Of a stretch of DNA of 64,000 nucleotides, positions 43,943-52,590 are shown one piece after another. The first letter of the stretch is position 1. Each line of letters starts with the position of its first letter. Below the pieces are notes generated by a model. That model saw only the letters and a program-made list of their open reading frames with translations, searched no databases and was not told the origin of the DNA. A program made the position numbers and the translations under genes. The stretch comes from Pseudomonas rhizophila (lineage in GTDB: Bacteria > Pseudomonadota > Gammaproteobacteria > Pseudomonadales > Pseudomonadaceae): NCBI RefSeq assembly GCF_003033885.1, contig NZ_CP024081.1:15914-79913 (forward strand), given 5' to 3'.

Positions 43943-45376
43943 TCAGACGGCGTCGAGTCGGGTTTCGTTCAACAACGCAATGGCCGCGGCGCCGACCTTG
44001 CGGACGGCGTCCTCGATCTGTGCCGTTGGTTTGGCAGCGTAGTTCATGCGCAGGCAATTGCGGTACTTGCCCGAGGCGGAAAATATGCTGCCGACCGCCA
44101 CCTGCACGCCCTGGTCATGCAGGACCCGATTAAGCTTGAGTGTATCGAAGCCTTCGGGGAGTTCGACCCAGAGCATAAAGCTGCCGCGCGGGCGGCTGGC
44201 GCGAGTACCCGCTGGAAAATAGCGGCTGACCCAGTCGATCATGACGTCGCGATTGCGTTGGTATTGGCTGCGCATCCGCCGCAAATGCGGTTCGAAGTGC
44301 CCGCCCTTGAGAAACTCCGCAATGGCTATCTGCGGTTGCGGTGCGGTGGAGCCGGTGCTGATGTATTTCATGTGCAGCACCCGTTCCAGATAGCGGCCGG
44401 GTGCGACCCAGCCCACTCGCAAACCCGGTGCCAGTGTCTTGGAAAAAGAACTGCAGAGTAGGACGCGGCCATCGTCGTCGAAGGATTTGATCGTGCGGGG
44501 GCGCGGGTAGGTGTAGGCCAGTTCCCCATACACATCGTCCTCGATAATCGCCACGTCGAAGCGCTGCGCCAAGGTCAGCAACGCGCGTTTGTTGGCCTCG
44601 GGCATGATGTAGCCTAGCGGGTTGTTACAACTGGGCGTCAACTGTATGGCCTTGATGGGCCACTGTTCCAGCGCCAGCTCCAGGGCCTCCAGGCTGATGC
44701 CGGTCAGTGGATCGGTGGGGATTTCCAGGGCCTTCATGCCCAGGCCCTTGAGGGTTTGCATGGCGCCGTGAAAGCTGGGGGAGTCCACCGCGACGATATC
44801 GCCTTGTTCACAGGTGGCGCGGATGCTGACCGACAGCGCTTCGTGACAGCCCGTGGTGACGATCAGGTCGCCGGCTCCCAGTTTGCAACCCGAGTCCAGC
44901 GACAGGCGAGCGATCTGTTCGCGCAGCGCGAGGTTGCCGTAGATGTTGTCGTAATACAGGCCCGGCATGTCTTGCCGGCGGCTGATCTGCGCAAGGCTGC
45001 GCAACAGCGGTTTCATGGTCGGCGAGTTGATATCCGGCATGCCTCGGCCCAGTTGCACCACGTCTTTGCGTGGTACCGAGCGTATCAGCTCCAGCACCTG
45101 GTCCCATTGGGAGATGTCCACCGGTCGTTGGGCTGGGCGACCCACTACCGGCAGGTCCGGCAGTTCACGGCTGGCCGGTACGAAATACCCTGATTTGGGT
45201 TTTGGCATCGCCAGCCCGCTGTCCTCCAACACGCGATAGGCCTGCTGCACCGTACTCAGGCTGACACCGTGCTCCATGCTCAGCGCGCGCACTGACGGCA
45301 GCCGGTCGCCGGGACGGTAGAAGCCCTGTTCGATGCGGGTGCCGAGCAATTCGGCGAGGTTCACATAAAGGGTCAT
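43943..45376 (-). CDS. MocR/PdxR-type GntR-aminotransferase regulator
   Basis: A 477-residue regulator. The N-terminal winged helix (LAELLGTRIEQGFYRPGDRL, then VSLSTVQQAYRVLEDSGL) is joined to an aspartate aminotransferase-like domain. The PLP lysine is in LLCSSFSKTLAPGLRVGW. Such proteins use PLP-bound substrates to control transcription. Its target may be the divergent DUF1127 gene or the nearby catabolic genes; the substrate is unknown. Confidence 0.92.
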   Translation of the reverse strand: MTLYVNLAELLGTRIEQGFYRPGDRLPSVRALSMEHGVSLSTVQQAYRVLEDSGLAMPKPKSGYFVPASRELPDLPVVGRPAQRPVDISQWDQVLELIRSVPRKDVVQLGRGMPDINSPTMKPLLRSLAQISRRQDMPGLYYDNIYGNLALREQIARLSLDSGCKLGAGDLIVTTGCHEALSVSIRATCEQGDIVAVDSPSFHGAMQTLKGLGMKALEIPTDPLTGISLEALELALEQWPIKAIQLTPSCNNPLGYIMPEANKRALLTLAQRFDVAIIEDDVYGELAYTYPRPRTIKSFDDDGRVLLCSSFSKTLAPGLRVGWVAPGRYLERVLHMKYISTGSTAPQPQIAIAEFLKGGHFEPHLRRMRSQYQRNRDVMIDWVSRYFPAGTRASRPRGSFMLWVELPEGFDTLKLNRVLHDQGVQVAVGSIFSASGKYRNCLRMNYAAKPTAQIEDAVRKVGAAAIALLNETRLDAV

Positions 45377-45555
45377 GGCGCGCTCTCGATGAAGTGGACA
45401 ACGGTAACCAATACAGTTGCGGCGGAAAAAGACAATTCAGTGTCGAAAAGCCGCAATCTGTATGCATGGAAAACACATTGTTTGAATCTGTATTGATTAT
45501 GGCAGTCCGCGCATCATGAAAGCTCTGGCTACCCAAGTAAACAGGAGCGATCAAA

Positions 45556-45801
45556 ATGAACGGCTTGAGCGATGTGCGGCTGACGTTACACAGCCAGGAA
45601 CTGGCGGCGGGGCAGGAAAAGGAGCTACGCAATGCGATGTTGCACAGTGCCCCGTCCAGCCTGAGCCGCTGGGCCCTGTTCTGGCGTCGTCTGCATACAC
45701 GCAAGGCCTTGTTGGAGCTCACACCGGAACAGTTGCGTGATATCGGGCTGAGCCGAGAGCAGGCGCGGGAGGAGGGCTTGAAGCCGTTCTGGCGGCTTTG
45801 A
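45556..45801 (+). CDS. DUF1127 small basic protein
   Basis: An 81-residue protein ending with the DUF1127 motif: RKALLELTPEQLRDIGLSRE. DUF1127 proteins are small Arg-rich proteins; several have been linked to RNA metabolism, phosphate or polyamine-related phenotypes. The divergent MocR-type gene is the likely regulator (inference). It starts 179 bases upstream of that gene's start. Confidence 0.85.
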   Translation: MNGLSDVRLTLHSQELAAGQEKELRNAMLHSAPSSLSRWALFWRRLHTRKALLELTPEQLRDIGLSREQAREEGLKPFWRL

Positions 45802-45822
45802 AGCGGTACCGGGCCTGAAACT

Positions 45823-45892
45823 GCTATCGCGGGCACGCCTTGCTCTTACAGCCCTCTTTCAATCTGTGCGAGCAAGGCGTGCCCGCGATAGC
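45823..45892. repeat. Inverted repeat, GCGGGCACGCC REP variant
   Basis: Arms GCTATCGCGGGCACGCCTTG and the reverse complement CAAGGCGTGCCCGCGATAGC, with a short loop. It resembles the REP ends (CTATCGCG/CGCGATAG) but has a different core, so it is a diverged REP subfamily. It lies between the convergent DUF1127 and FAD oxidoreductase genes. Confidence 0.85.
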
Positions 45893-45914
45893 GTCACCAG
45901 TAGCGCTGGGCGCT

Positions 45915-47228
45915 TTAAACCAACTCTTTCAACCGATGCCACAGCATCCCCAGTGCCAACAGTGGCGAGCGCAGATGCTTTCCGCCCGGGAAGGTCATGT
46001 GCGGCACCTGGGCGAACAGATCGAAACCACCACTCTGTTGCCCACTGATGGCTTCGGCCAACAGCTTGCCGGCCAGGTGCGTGGCATTCACTCCGTGGCC
46101 GGAGTAGGCCTGGGCGTAGTACACGTTGGGCTGATCCTTGAGTCGACCGATCTGCGGCAAGCGGTTGGCGCCGATGCCGATCATCCCGCCCCATTGAAAG
46201 TCGATTTTCACCTGCGCCAGTTGCGGGAACACCTTGAGCATTTTCGGACGCATGTACGCGCCAATGTCTTGCGGGTCACGACCCGAGTAATGGCAGGCTC
46301 CGCCGAACAGTAAGCGTCGATCCGCGGAAAGCCGGTAGTAATCCAGCGCCACCCGTTGATCACAGACCGCCATGTTCTGCGGCAACAACGCCTGGGCCTG
46401 AGCCTCGCTCAAAGGTTCAGTGGCGATGATGTAGCTGCCGGCGGGCAGCACTTTGCCGCTGAGTTCCGGGTTGAGCCCATTGAGGTAGGCGTTGCAGCCC
46501 AGCACCAGGGTCTTGGCCCGGACCGCGCCCTGTTGGGTATGCACCTTCACTTCCGGGCCGTAATCAATGCGCGTGACCGCCGATTGCTCGAACAGCCGGA
46601 CCCCCAGTTGCTGCGCGGCGCAGGCTTCGCCCAAGGCCAGGTTCAGCGGATGCAAATGGCCCGAGCCCATGTCGATCAGGCCGCCGACGTAGCGATCCGA
46701 ACCCACCACACTGTGCATTTCGTGGGCTTGCAGCAGCCGGGTCTGATGGTGATACCCCAGGCTGCGCAGCTCTTCAGCGTCCTCAGCGAAACCTTCCAGA
46801 TCGCTTGGCTTGTTGGCGAGGTCGCAATAACCCCAGGTGAGGTCGCAGTGGATCTGAAAGCGCTCGACCCGTTGACGGACGATTTCCACCGCCTCAAGGC
46901 CCATGAGCTTCATCTGGCGTACGCCGTCGGCACCGATGACCGGGGCGAACTGATCGAGGCCATGACCGACGCCGCGAATCAGTTGACCGCCGTTGCGCCC
47001 GCTGGCCCCCCAGCCGATCTTGTGCGCTTCCAGCAGCACTACGCTCATGCCGCGCTCGGCCAGTTCGATCGCTGTGTTCAACCCCGAGAACCCACCGCCT
47101 ACCACGCAGACATCCGCCACCAGCTCGCCCTGCAGCAGCGGATGATCCGGTTGCGGCAAGCTGCTGGCGGCGTAGTAAGAGGCGGCGTGCGAATGGCTCG
47201 GGACAGGTTGCTGAACACGGGCGTTCAT
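45915..47228 (-). CDS. pauB: FAD-dependent gamma-glutamylpolyamine oxidase (PauB/PuuB type)
   Basis: A 437-residue DAO-fold flavoprotein. The FAD-binding motif is VADVCVVGGGFSGLNTAIEL, followed by LLEAHKIGWGASGRNGGQLI. This is typical of PuuB/PauB, which oxidise gamma-glutamylputrescine or related amines to aldehydes. The PauC aldehyde dehydrogenase and PauR regulator are in the same region, fitting a polyamine pathway. Several PauB paralogues exist in Pseudomonas, so which one this is cannot be decided here; by position it is the one next to dadR. Confidence 0.85.
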   Translation of the reverse strand: MNARVQQPVPSHSHAASYYAASSLPQPDHPLLQGELVADVCVVGGGFSGLNTAIELAERGMSVVLLEAHKIGWGASGRNGGQLIRGVGHGLDQFAPVIGADGVRQMKLMGLEAVEIVRQRVERFQIHCDLTWGYCDLANKPSDLEGFAEDAEELRSLGYHHQTRLLQAHEMHSVVGSDRYVGGLIDMGSGHLHPLNLALGEACAAQQLGVRLFEQSAVTRIDYGPEVKVHTQQGAVRAKTLVLGCNAYLNGLNPELSGKVLPAGSYIIATEPLSEAQAQALLPQNMAVCDQRVALDYYRLSADRRLLFGGACHYSGRDPQDIGAYMRPKMLKVFPQLAQVKIDFQWGGMIGIGANRLPQIGRLKDQPNVYYAQAYSGHGVNATHLAGKLLAEAISGQQSGGFDLFAQVPHMTFPGGKHLRSPLLALGMLWHRLKELV

Positions 47229-47374
47229 GTGCGTAATCCTGATTATTGTGTTTGAGAAATTTTACGGAGCATAAGCCGGGGATTCGTCCATGGGCAACAC
47301 CGGTCGGTTGGCGCTGTCTGGGACAGGGCTTTTCGTGCAAAATCCTGCCTTGTCCCGTCTCGGTAGCCGCTTCG

Positions 47375-47728
47375 ATGAGCTGCAACAGTCAAAAAATCCG
47401 CACGCTGCGCCAACAGATTCCCTCGTTCGAGTGCGTACCGGGCTGCCATGACTGCTGCGGGCCAGTGACCACCTCGCCCGAGGAAATGGCCCGCTTGCCA
47501 CGCAAGACTCGCGCCGAACAGGACGCGGCCATGGAAGCGCTCGACTGCGTGCACTTGGGACCCAATGGCTGCACGGTCTATGACGAGCGGCCGCTGATCT
47601 GCCGGTTGTTCGGCACCACGGCGACCTTGCCGTGTCCCAATGGCCGGCGGCCGGTGGAACTGATTCATCCGCGGGTCGAGAAGCAGATTCACGAATATAT
47701 GGCCAGCACCCGGCAGGTATTGGTGTAG
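47375..47728 (+). CDS. YkgJ-family zinc/iron-chelating protein
   Basis: A 117-residue Cys-rich protein. The conserved cluster is IPSFECVPGCHDCCGPV, then CVHLGPNGCTVYDERPLICR, the YkgJ (CxxxCxxCC) metal-binding pattern. Function unknown; metal binding is presumed. The start at ATG 47375 (MSCNSQKIRTLRQQIPSF) is based on family appearance; upstream in-frame codons overlap the divergent gene's leader. It ends 14 bases before the convergent dadR stop. Confidence 0.85.
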   Translation: MSCNSQKIRTLRQQIPSFECVPGCHDCCGPVTTSPEEMARLPRKTRAEQDAAMEALDCVHLGPNGCTVYDERPLICRLFGTTATLPCPNGRRPVELIHPRVEKQIHEYMASTRQVLV

Positions 47729-47741
47729 CCAAGAACGCCCC

Positions 47742-48230
47742 TCAATCCGGAATCGGCAGGTTCAAGCTCTCCTTCACTTCTTCCATCACGATGTAGCTCT
47801 TGGATTCGCGCACGTGGGGCAGCTTGAGCAGGATGTCGCCCAGCAGCTTGCGGTACGAAGCCATCTCGGAAATCCGCGCTTTCACCAGATAGTCAAAGTC
47901 GCCTGACACCAGATGGCATTCGAGCACGTGAGGCAATTTCAGCACCGCGCGCCGGAATTCTTCAAAGGTGTCGCCGGATTTGTAGTCGAGGCTGATTTCG
48001 ACGAACACCAGCAGACTGCCCTTCAGATGCTGCGGATTGAGCCGGGCGTTGTAGCCCATGATGATTCCCTCGCGCTCCAGGCGACGAACCCGCTCGGTGC
48101 AGGGGGTGGTGGAGAGGCCGACCTTTTCCCCAAGCTCCGTAAAGGAAATCCGTCCATCCGCCTGGAGGATGCGCAGGATGTTGCGGTCGATCTTGTCCAG
48201 CTCACGTTTGGTCTGAGTGTTGGTCCGCAC
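47742..48230 (-). CDS. dadR: Lrp-family regulator DadR
   Basis: A 162-residue leucine-responsive-type regulator. The helix-turn-helix is GRISFTELGEKVGLSTTPCT, then ERVRRLEREG, and the RAM domain shows VLECHLVSGDFDYLVKARIS. In Pseudomonas this gene, divergent from dadA, responds to L-alanine and activates the dadAX operon. The GTG start (VRTNTQTKRELDKIDRNIL) is chosen because the family starts there and GGAGG is well placed. Confidence 0.94.
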   Translation of the reverse strand: MRTNTQTKRELDKIDRNILRILQADGRISFTELGEKVGLSTTPCTERVRRLEREGIIMGYNARLNPQHLKGSLLVFVEISLDYKSGDTFEEFRRAVLKLPHVLECHLVSGDFDYLVKARISEMASYRKLLGDILLKLPHVRESKSYIVMEEVKESLNLPIPD

Positions 48231-48385
48231 AGGTGATGCTCCTCCATGAAAAGGGTTTTTGCCGAGAATTCTCGCCAAATATAGGCATTTATATAGTGAA
48301 AAGCACTGCCTGATCTTTTCTAAACTGCGCACATTACGGTCTGTACAACAAAACGTCAGCGGTTATCCGCGATGAGGGCTTCAAC

Positions 48386-49690
48386 ATGCGCGTTCTGGTT
48401 TTAGGTAGCGGCGTCATCGGTACCGTCAGTGCTTACTACCTGGCCCGTGCCGGGTTTGAAGTCGTGGTGGTTGATCGTCAGCCGGCGCCAGCCATGGAAA
48501 CCAGTTTTGCCAATGCCGGCCAGGTGTCGCCGGGTTATGCCTCGCCGTGGGCCGCACCAGGTGTGCCACTCAAGGCCATCAAGTGGCTGTTGCAGCGCCA
48601 CGCACCGCTGGCGATCAAAGCCACCGCTGACATCGACCAGTACCTGTGGATGGCGCAGATGCTGCGCAACTGCACTGCCAATCGTTATGCCGTGAACAAG
48701 GAGCGCATGGTGCGTCTGTCCGAGTACAGCCGCGACTGCCTCGACGAACTGCGCGCCGAAACCGGGATTGCCTACGAAGGCCGCAGTCTGGGGACCACTC
48801 AATTGTTCCGTACCCAGGCTCAGGTTGATGGTGCGGCCAAAGACATCGCCGTGCTGAAAGAGTCCGGTGTGCCCTTCGAAGTGCTGGACCGTGAAGGCAT
48901 TGCCCGCGTCGAGCCGGCATTGGCCAATGTCACCGACATCCTGGCGGGTGCCTTGCGTCTGCCCAATGACCAGACTGGCGACTGTCAGATGTTTACCACG
49001 CGTCTGGCGCAAATGGCCGTAAAACTGGGTGTGGAATTCCGCTTTGGCCAGGACATCCAGCGCCTGGACTACGCCGGTGATCGCATCAACGGCGTCTGGA
49101 TCGACGGCAAGCTGGAAACCGCTGACCGCTACGTCCTGGCCCTGGGCAGTTATTCACCGCAATTGCTCAAACCGCTGGGCATTCGTGCGCCGGTGTATCC
49201 GCTCAAGGGTTATTCCCTGACGGTGCCGATCACCAATCCGGCGATGGCTCCGACCTCGACCATTCTCGACGAAACCTACAAGGTCGCGATTACCCGGTTC
49301 GATAACCGCATCCGTGTGGGCGGCATGGCGGAAATCGCCGGTTTTGACCTGTCTCTCAACCCGCGTCGGCGTGAAACCCTGGAGATGATCGTCAACGACC
49401 TTTATCCTCAGGGCGGCGATCTGGCCCAGGCCAGTTTCTGGACCGGTCTGCGTCCGACCACTCCGGATGGCACACCGATCGTGGGCGCCACCCCGTTCAA
49501 GAACCTGTTCCTGAACACCGGCCATGGCACCCTCGGTTGGACCATGGCCTGTGGTTCCGGGCGCTTGCTAGCGGACCTGATGGCGAAGAAAAAACCACAG
49601 ATCAGCGCCGAAGGCCTCGATATTTCCCGTTATGGCAGTAAACACCAGGAGTCTGCAAAACATGTCAATCCAGCGCCAGCTCACCAATGA
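48386..49690 (+). CDS. dadA: D-amino acid dehydrogenase small subunit DadA
   Basis: A 434-residue membrane-associated FAD enzyme that oxidises D-alanine and other D-amino acids to 2-oxo acids and ammonia, passing electrons to the quinone pool. It begins [20 protein letters not shown], the FAD-binding fold, and ends with [18 protein letters not shown], then [17 protein letters not shown]. Last 29 bases overlap the start of the RidA-like gene, so they are coupled. Divergent from dadR. Confidence 0.97.
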   Translation: MRVLVLGSGVIGTVSAYYLARAGFEVVVVDRQPAPAMETSFANAGQVSPGYASPWAAPGVPLKAIKWLLQRHAPLAIKATADIDQYLWMAQMLRNCTANRYAVNKERMVRLSEYSRDCLDELRAETGIAYEGRSLGTTQLFRTQAQVDGAAKDIAVLKESGVPFEVLDREGIARVEPALANVTDILAGALRLPNDQTGDCQMFTTRLAQMAVKLGVEFRFGQDIQRLDYAGDRINGVWIDGKLETADRYVLALGSYSPQLLKPLGIRAPVYPLKGYSLTVPITNPAMAPTSTILDETYKVAITRFDNRIRVGGMAEIAGFDLSLNPRRRETLEMIVNDLYPQGGDLAQASFWTGLRPTTPDGTPIVGATPFKNLFLNTGHGTLGWTMACGSGRLLADLMAKKKPQISAEGLDISRYGSKHQESAKHVNPAPAHQ

Positions 49691-50015
49691 CCGCATGAGT
49701 CAGGTCGTCCTGCACAACGGCACTGTTTACCTGGCCGGGCAGGTTGGCGACGACATGAGTGCCGGTATCGAACAGCAGACCCGTGAAACCCTGGCCAATA
49801 TCGAGCGTTTGCTGGACCTGGCCGGGACCGACAAAAATCATCTGTTGTCGGTGACGATTTACCTGAAAGACATCGACGCCCATTTCGAAGGCATGAACGC
49901 GATCTGGGACAAATGGCTGCCCAAGGGCGTCGCGCCGGCCCGGGCCACTGTGCAAGCCAAACTGTGCGAACCGGAAATCCTGGTGGAGCTGTCCGTCGTG
50001 GCAGCGCTGCCCTAA
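49662..50015 (+). CDS. RidA-family protein adjacent to dadA
   Basis: A 117-residue RidA paralogue starting [20 protein letters not shown]. Conserved features are [10 protein letters not shown], the Arg in [14 protein letters not shown], and the ending [12 protein letters not shown]. It likely hydrolyses 2-iminopropanoate or related imines made by DadA or DadX. The start, behind AGGAG, lies inside dadA in another frame. It is distinct from the canonical ridA at 23275. Confidence 0.92.
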   Translation: MSIQRQLTNDRMSQVVLHNGTVYLAGQVGDDMSAGIEQQTRETLANIERLLDLAGTDKNHLLSVTIYLKDIDAHFEGMNAIWDKWLPKGVAPARATVQAKLCEPEILVELSVVAALP

Positions 50016-50109
50016 ACCCGGAAAACGATCCCTCTTGCGGTGCTGTTGGTGGTTCATGCCGTCAGCCAGCGCCGTTTTTTTTACCTAGTCCGCCTAGAAG
50101 CCTGCCGCC

Positions 50110-51183
50110 ATGCGTCCTGCCCGTGCTCTGATCGACCTTCAAGCCTTACGTCACAACTACCAATTGGCCCGCGAAGTGACGGGGGCCAAAGCTCTTGCGG
50201 TGATCAAGGCCGATGCCTATGGGCACGGCGCAGTGCGCTGCGCCGAGGCTTTGCAGGACACGGCCGATGGGTTTGCCGTGGCTTGCATCGAAGAAGCGCT
50301 GGAACTGCGGGCCGGCGGGATTCGTGGGCCGGTCTTGCTGCTGGAAGGATTCTTCGAGGCCGATGAACTGTCGCTGATCGTCGAACACGATTTCTGGTGT
50401 GTGGTGCATTCGTTGTGGCAGCTCGAAGCGATTGAAAACGCGACCCTGAGCAAGCCGATTACGGTCTGGCTCAAGCTCGACTCGGGGATGCATCGGGTGG
50501 GGCTGCATCCGGCGGATTATCAGGCGGCCTATCGTCGACTGCTGGCCAGCGGCAAGGTGGCGAAGATCGTGTTGATGAGCCATTTCGCCCGCGCCGATGA
50601 ACTGCACGATCCCAGCAGCACCGAGCAACTGGCCGTGTTCGAGGCGGCCCGCCAGGGGCTGGCGGCGCAGATCAGTTTGCGCAACTCCCCGGCAGTGCTG
50701 GGTTGGCCGCAGATACCAAGCGACTGGGTGCGGCCAGGCATCATGCTGTACGGTGCGACCCCCTTCGAGGAAGCCAACGCCGTCGCTGCGCGGCTGCAGC
50801 CGGTCATGACTCTGGAGTCCAAGATCATCAGCGTGCGTGAATTGCCCGCCGGCGAGCCGGTGGGGTATGGCGCCCGTTTTGTCACCGCGCAACCGACGCG
50901 GGTCGGCGTGGTTGCCATGGGATACGCCGACGGTTACCCGCGCCAGGCGCCGAACGGTACGCCGGTGCTGGTGCACGGGCAGCCTAGTCAACTGGTCGGT
51001 CGGGTCTCCATGGACATGCTGTGTGTCGACTTGACGAATATCCCCAACGCCGGGCTCGGTTCGACCGTGGAGCTGTGGGGCAAGACTATCCTGGCCAGTG
51101 ATGTCGCGAAGGCGGCCGGCACGATTCCTTATCAGATTTTCTGCAACCTGCGCCGGGTTCCACGGCTCTATTCCGGGGGCTGA
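50110..51183 (+). CDS. dadX: Catabolic alanine racemase DadX
   Basis: A 357-residue PLP racemase. The PLP Lys is in [20 protein letters not shown] (about residue 33), and the second catalytic Tyr is in [19 protein letters not shown]. It converts L-alanine to D-alanine for DadA. It is downstream of the RidA-like gene in the dad operon. Confidence 0.96.
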   Translation: MRPARALIDLQALRHNYQLAREVTGAKALAVIKADAYGHGAVRCAEALQDTADGFAVACIEEALELRAGGIRGPVLLLEGFFEADELSLIVEHDFWCVVHSLWQLEAIENATLSKPITVWLKLDSGMHRVGLHPADYQAAYRRLLASGKVAKIVLMSHFARADELHDPSSTEQLAVFEAARQGLAAQISLRNSPAVLGWPQIPSDWVRPGIMLYGATPFEEANAVAARLQPVMTLESKIISVRELPAGEPVGYGARFVTAQPTRVGVVAMGYADGYPRQAPNGTPVLVHGQPSQLVGRVSMDMLCVDLTNIPNAGLGSTVELWGKTILASDVAKAAGTIPYQIFCNLRRVPRLYSGG

Positions 51184-51311
51184 CGCAAAGCGCAATCTAC
51201 CGAAAGTCGCTTCACCGCACGGGATTGAGGTCAAAGTGTTGTAAATACTGAACGCTGTCGCCATGATAACGCTCACTTTCCACACAACCTGATTCCCTGG
51301 AGGCTCCAGCA

Positions 51312-51860
51312 TTGGACGTCGGTGAACGACTGCAATCCATTCGTAAACTCAAAGGCCTTTCCCAGCGTGAACTCGCCAAGCGCGCGGGCGTCACCAACAG
51401 CACCATTTCGATGATCGAGAAAAACAGCGTCAGCCCCTCGATCAGCTCGCTGCGTAAGGTCCTTGGCGGGATTCCCATGTCCATGGTCGAGTTTTTCTCC
51501 GAAGAAATTCTGCAGGAGAAACCGACTCAGATCGTCTACAAAGCCAATGAACTGATCGACATTTCCGACGGTGCCGTCACCATGAAACTGGTGGGCCGGG
51601 CGCACCCCAGCCGGGCGATTGCCTTTCTCAACGAGATCTACCCGCCTGGCGCCGATACCGGTGACGAGATGCTTACCCATGAGGGCGAAGAGACCGGGAT
51701 TCTGGTGGAAGGGCGGCTGGAGTTGGTGGTCGGCGCCGAAACCTTCGTACTCGAAGCGGGCGATAGCTACTATTTCGAGAGCACCAAGCCACACCGTTTC
51801 CGTAATCCGTTCGATGCGCCGGCGCGACTGATCAGCGCAGCCACACCGGCCAATTTCTAG
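51312..51860 (+). CDS. pauR: Polyamine-responsive repressor PauR (XRE-cupin)
   Basis: A 182-residue regulator with an N-terminal helix-turn-helix (GLSQRELAKRAGVTNSTISM) and a C-terminal cupin (EGEETGILVEGRLELVVGAE, then KPHRFRNPFDAPARL). It matches PauR, which represses the pau genes until polyamines are present. A TTG start is used, after GGAGG at 51297-51301. The pathway enzymes pauC and a pauB-like gene are in this window. Confidence 0.9.
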   Translation: MDVGERLQSIRKLKGLSQRELAKRAGVTNSTISMIEKNSVSPSISSLRKVLGGIPMSMVEFFSEEILQEKPTQIVYKANELIDISDGAVTMKLVGRAHPSRAIAFLNEIYPPGADTGDEMLTHEGEETGILVEGRLELVVGAETFVLEAGDSYYFESTKPHRFRNPFDAPARLISAATPANF

Positions 51861-52031
51861 GAAAAGAGGCGCCGTGCCCGGACGGCAAAGGCGCCCGAAG
51901 GATGAGCTGTCATGACAAACAAGACCCTTGCGACTTTGGGGTTGTTTCAGTGTGACGGCCTTCCCGCTATACTTGCGCCCGCCTGCAAACCGTGGCCGCA
52001 GGCGTGACTAGCCACCATTGAGGGTGTACGC

Positions 52032-52454
52032 GTGAATCTAATTATGAAAATGCTGGCTGCACCAGCAACCGTATTGGCCCTATGGGCAGCCAGTGTCCAA
52101 GCAGCGCCCAACGACGAAATCGCCAAGCGCCTTGAACCGGTCGGCCAGGTCTGCGTTCAGGGGCAGGAATGCAAGGGCATGGAGGTCGTGGCTTCGGCTG
52201 GCGGCGGTGGAGCCAAGACGCCGAAGGATGTTATTGCAAAACACTGCAATGCTTGCCACGGCACCGGCCTGCTGGGCGCTCCGAAAATCGGCGACACGGC
52301 TGCCTGGAAAGAGCGCGCCGATCATCAGGGCGGCCTCGACGGCATCCTGGCCAAGGCGATCACTGGCATCAACGCCATGCCGCCTAAAGGCACCTGCGCC
52401 GATTGCTCGGATGAAGAGCTCATGGGCGCGATCAAAGAGATGTCGGGTCTGTAA
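52032..52454 (+). CDS. cycB: Cytochrome c5
   Basis: A 140-residue periplasmic cytochrome c. The signal peptide ends ASVQAAP, heme attaches at CNACHG, the Met ligand is probably in INAMPPKGTC, and CADC can form a disulfide. It is a short electron carrier of the c5 type. The GTG start follows GAGGG. A terminator follows 22 bases after the stop. Confidence 0.93.
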   Translation: MNLIMKMLAAPATVLALWAASVQAAPNDEIAKRLEPVGQVCVQGQECKGMEVVASAGGGGAKTPKDVIAKHCNACHGTGLLGAPKIGDTAAWKERADHQGGLDGILAKAITGINAMPPKGTCADCSDEELMGAIKEMSGL

Positions 52455-52475
52455 TAGCCAGCATCTTCCGCAAGA

Positions 52476-52499
52476 AAGCCGCTTACGAGCGGCTTTTTT
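52476..52499 (+). terminator. Intrinsic terminator after cytochrome c5
   Basis: Stem AAGCCGCT/AGCGGCTT with a TACG loop, followed by a T-run. It ends the cycB transcript. Confidence 0.93.
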
Positions 52500-52590
52500 G
52501 TGCCCGGTGGTTTTACAAAGGCTGTTCATCGCAACCAAGACCCGGCAAGCTCGGTCCAACCCACATTCATGGAATGTCCCGGAGGGTCGG

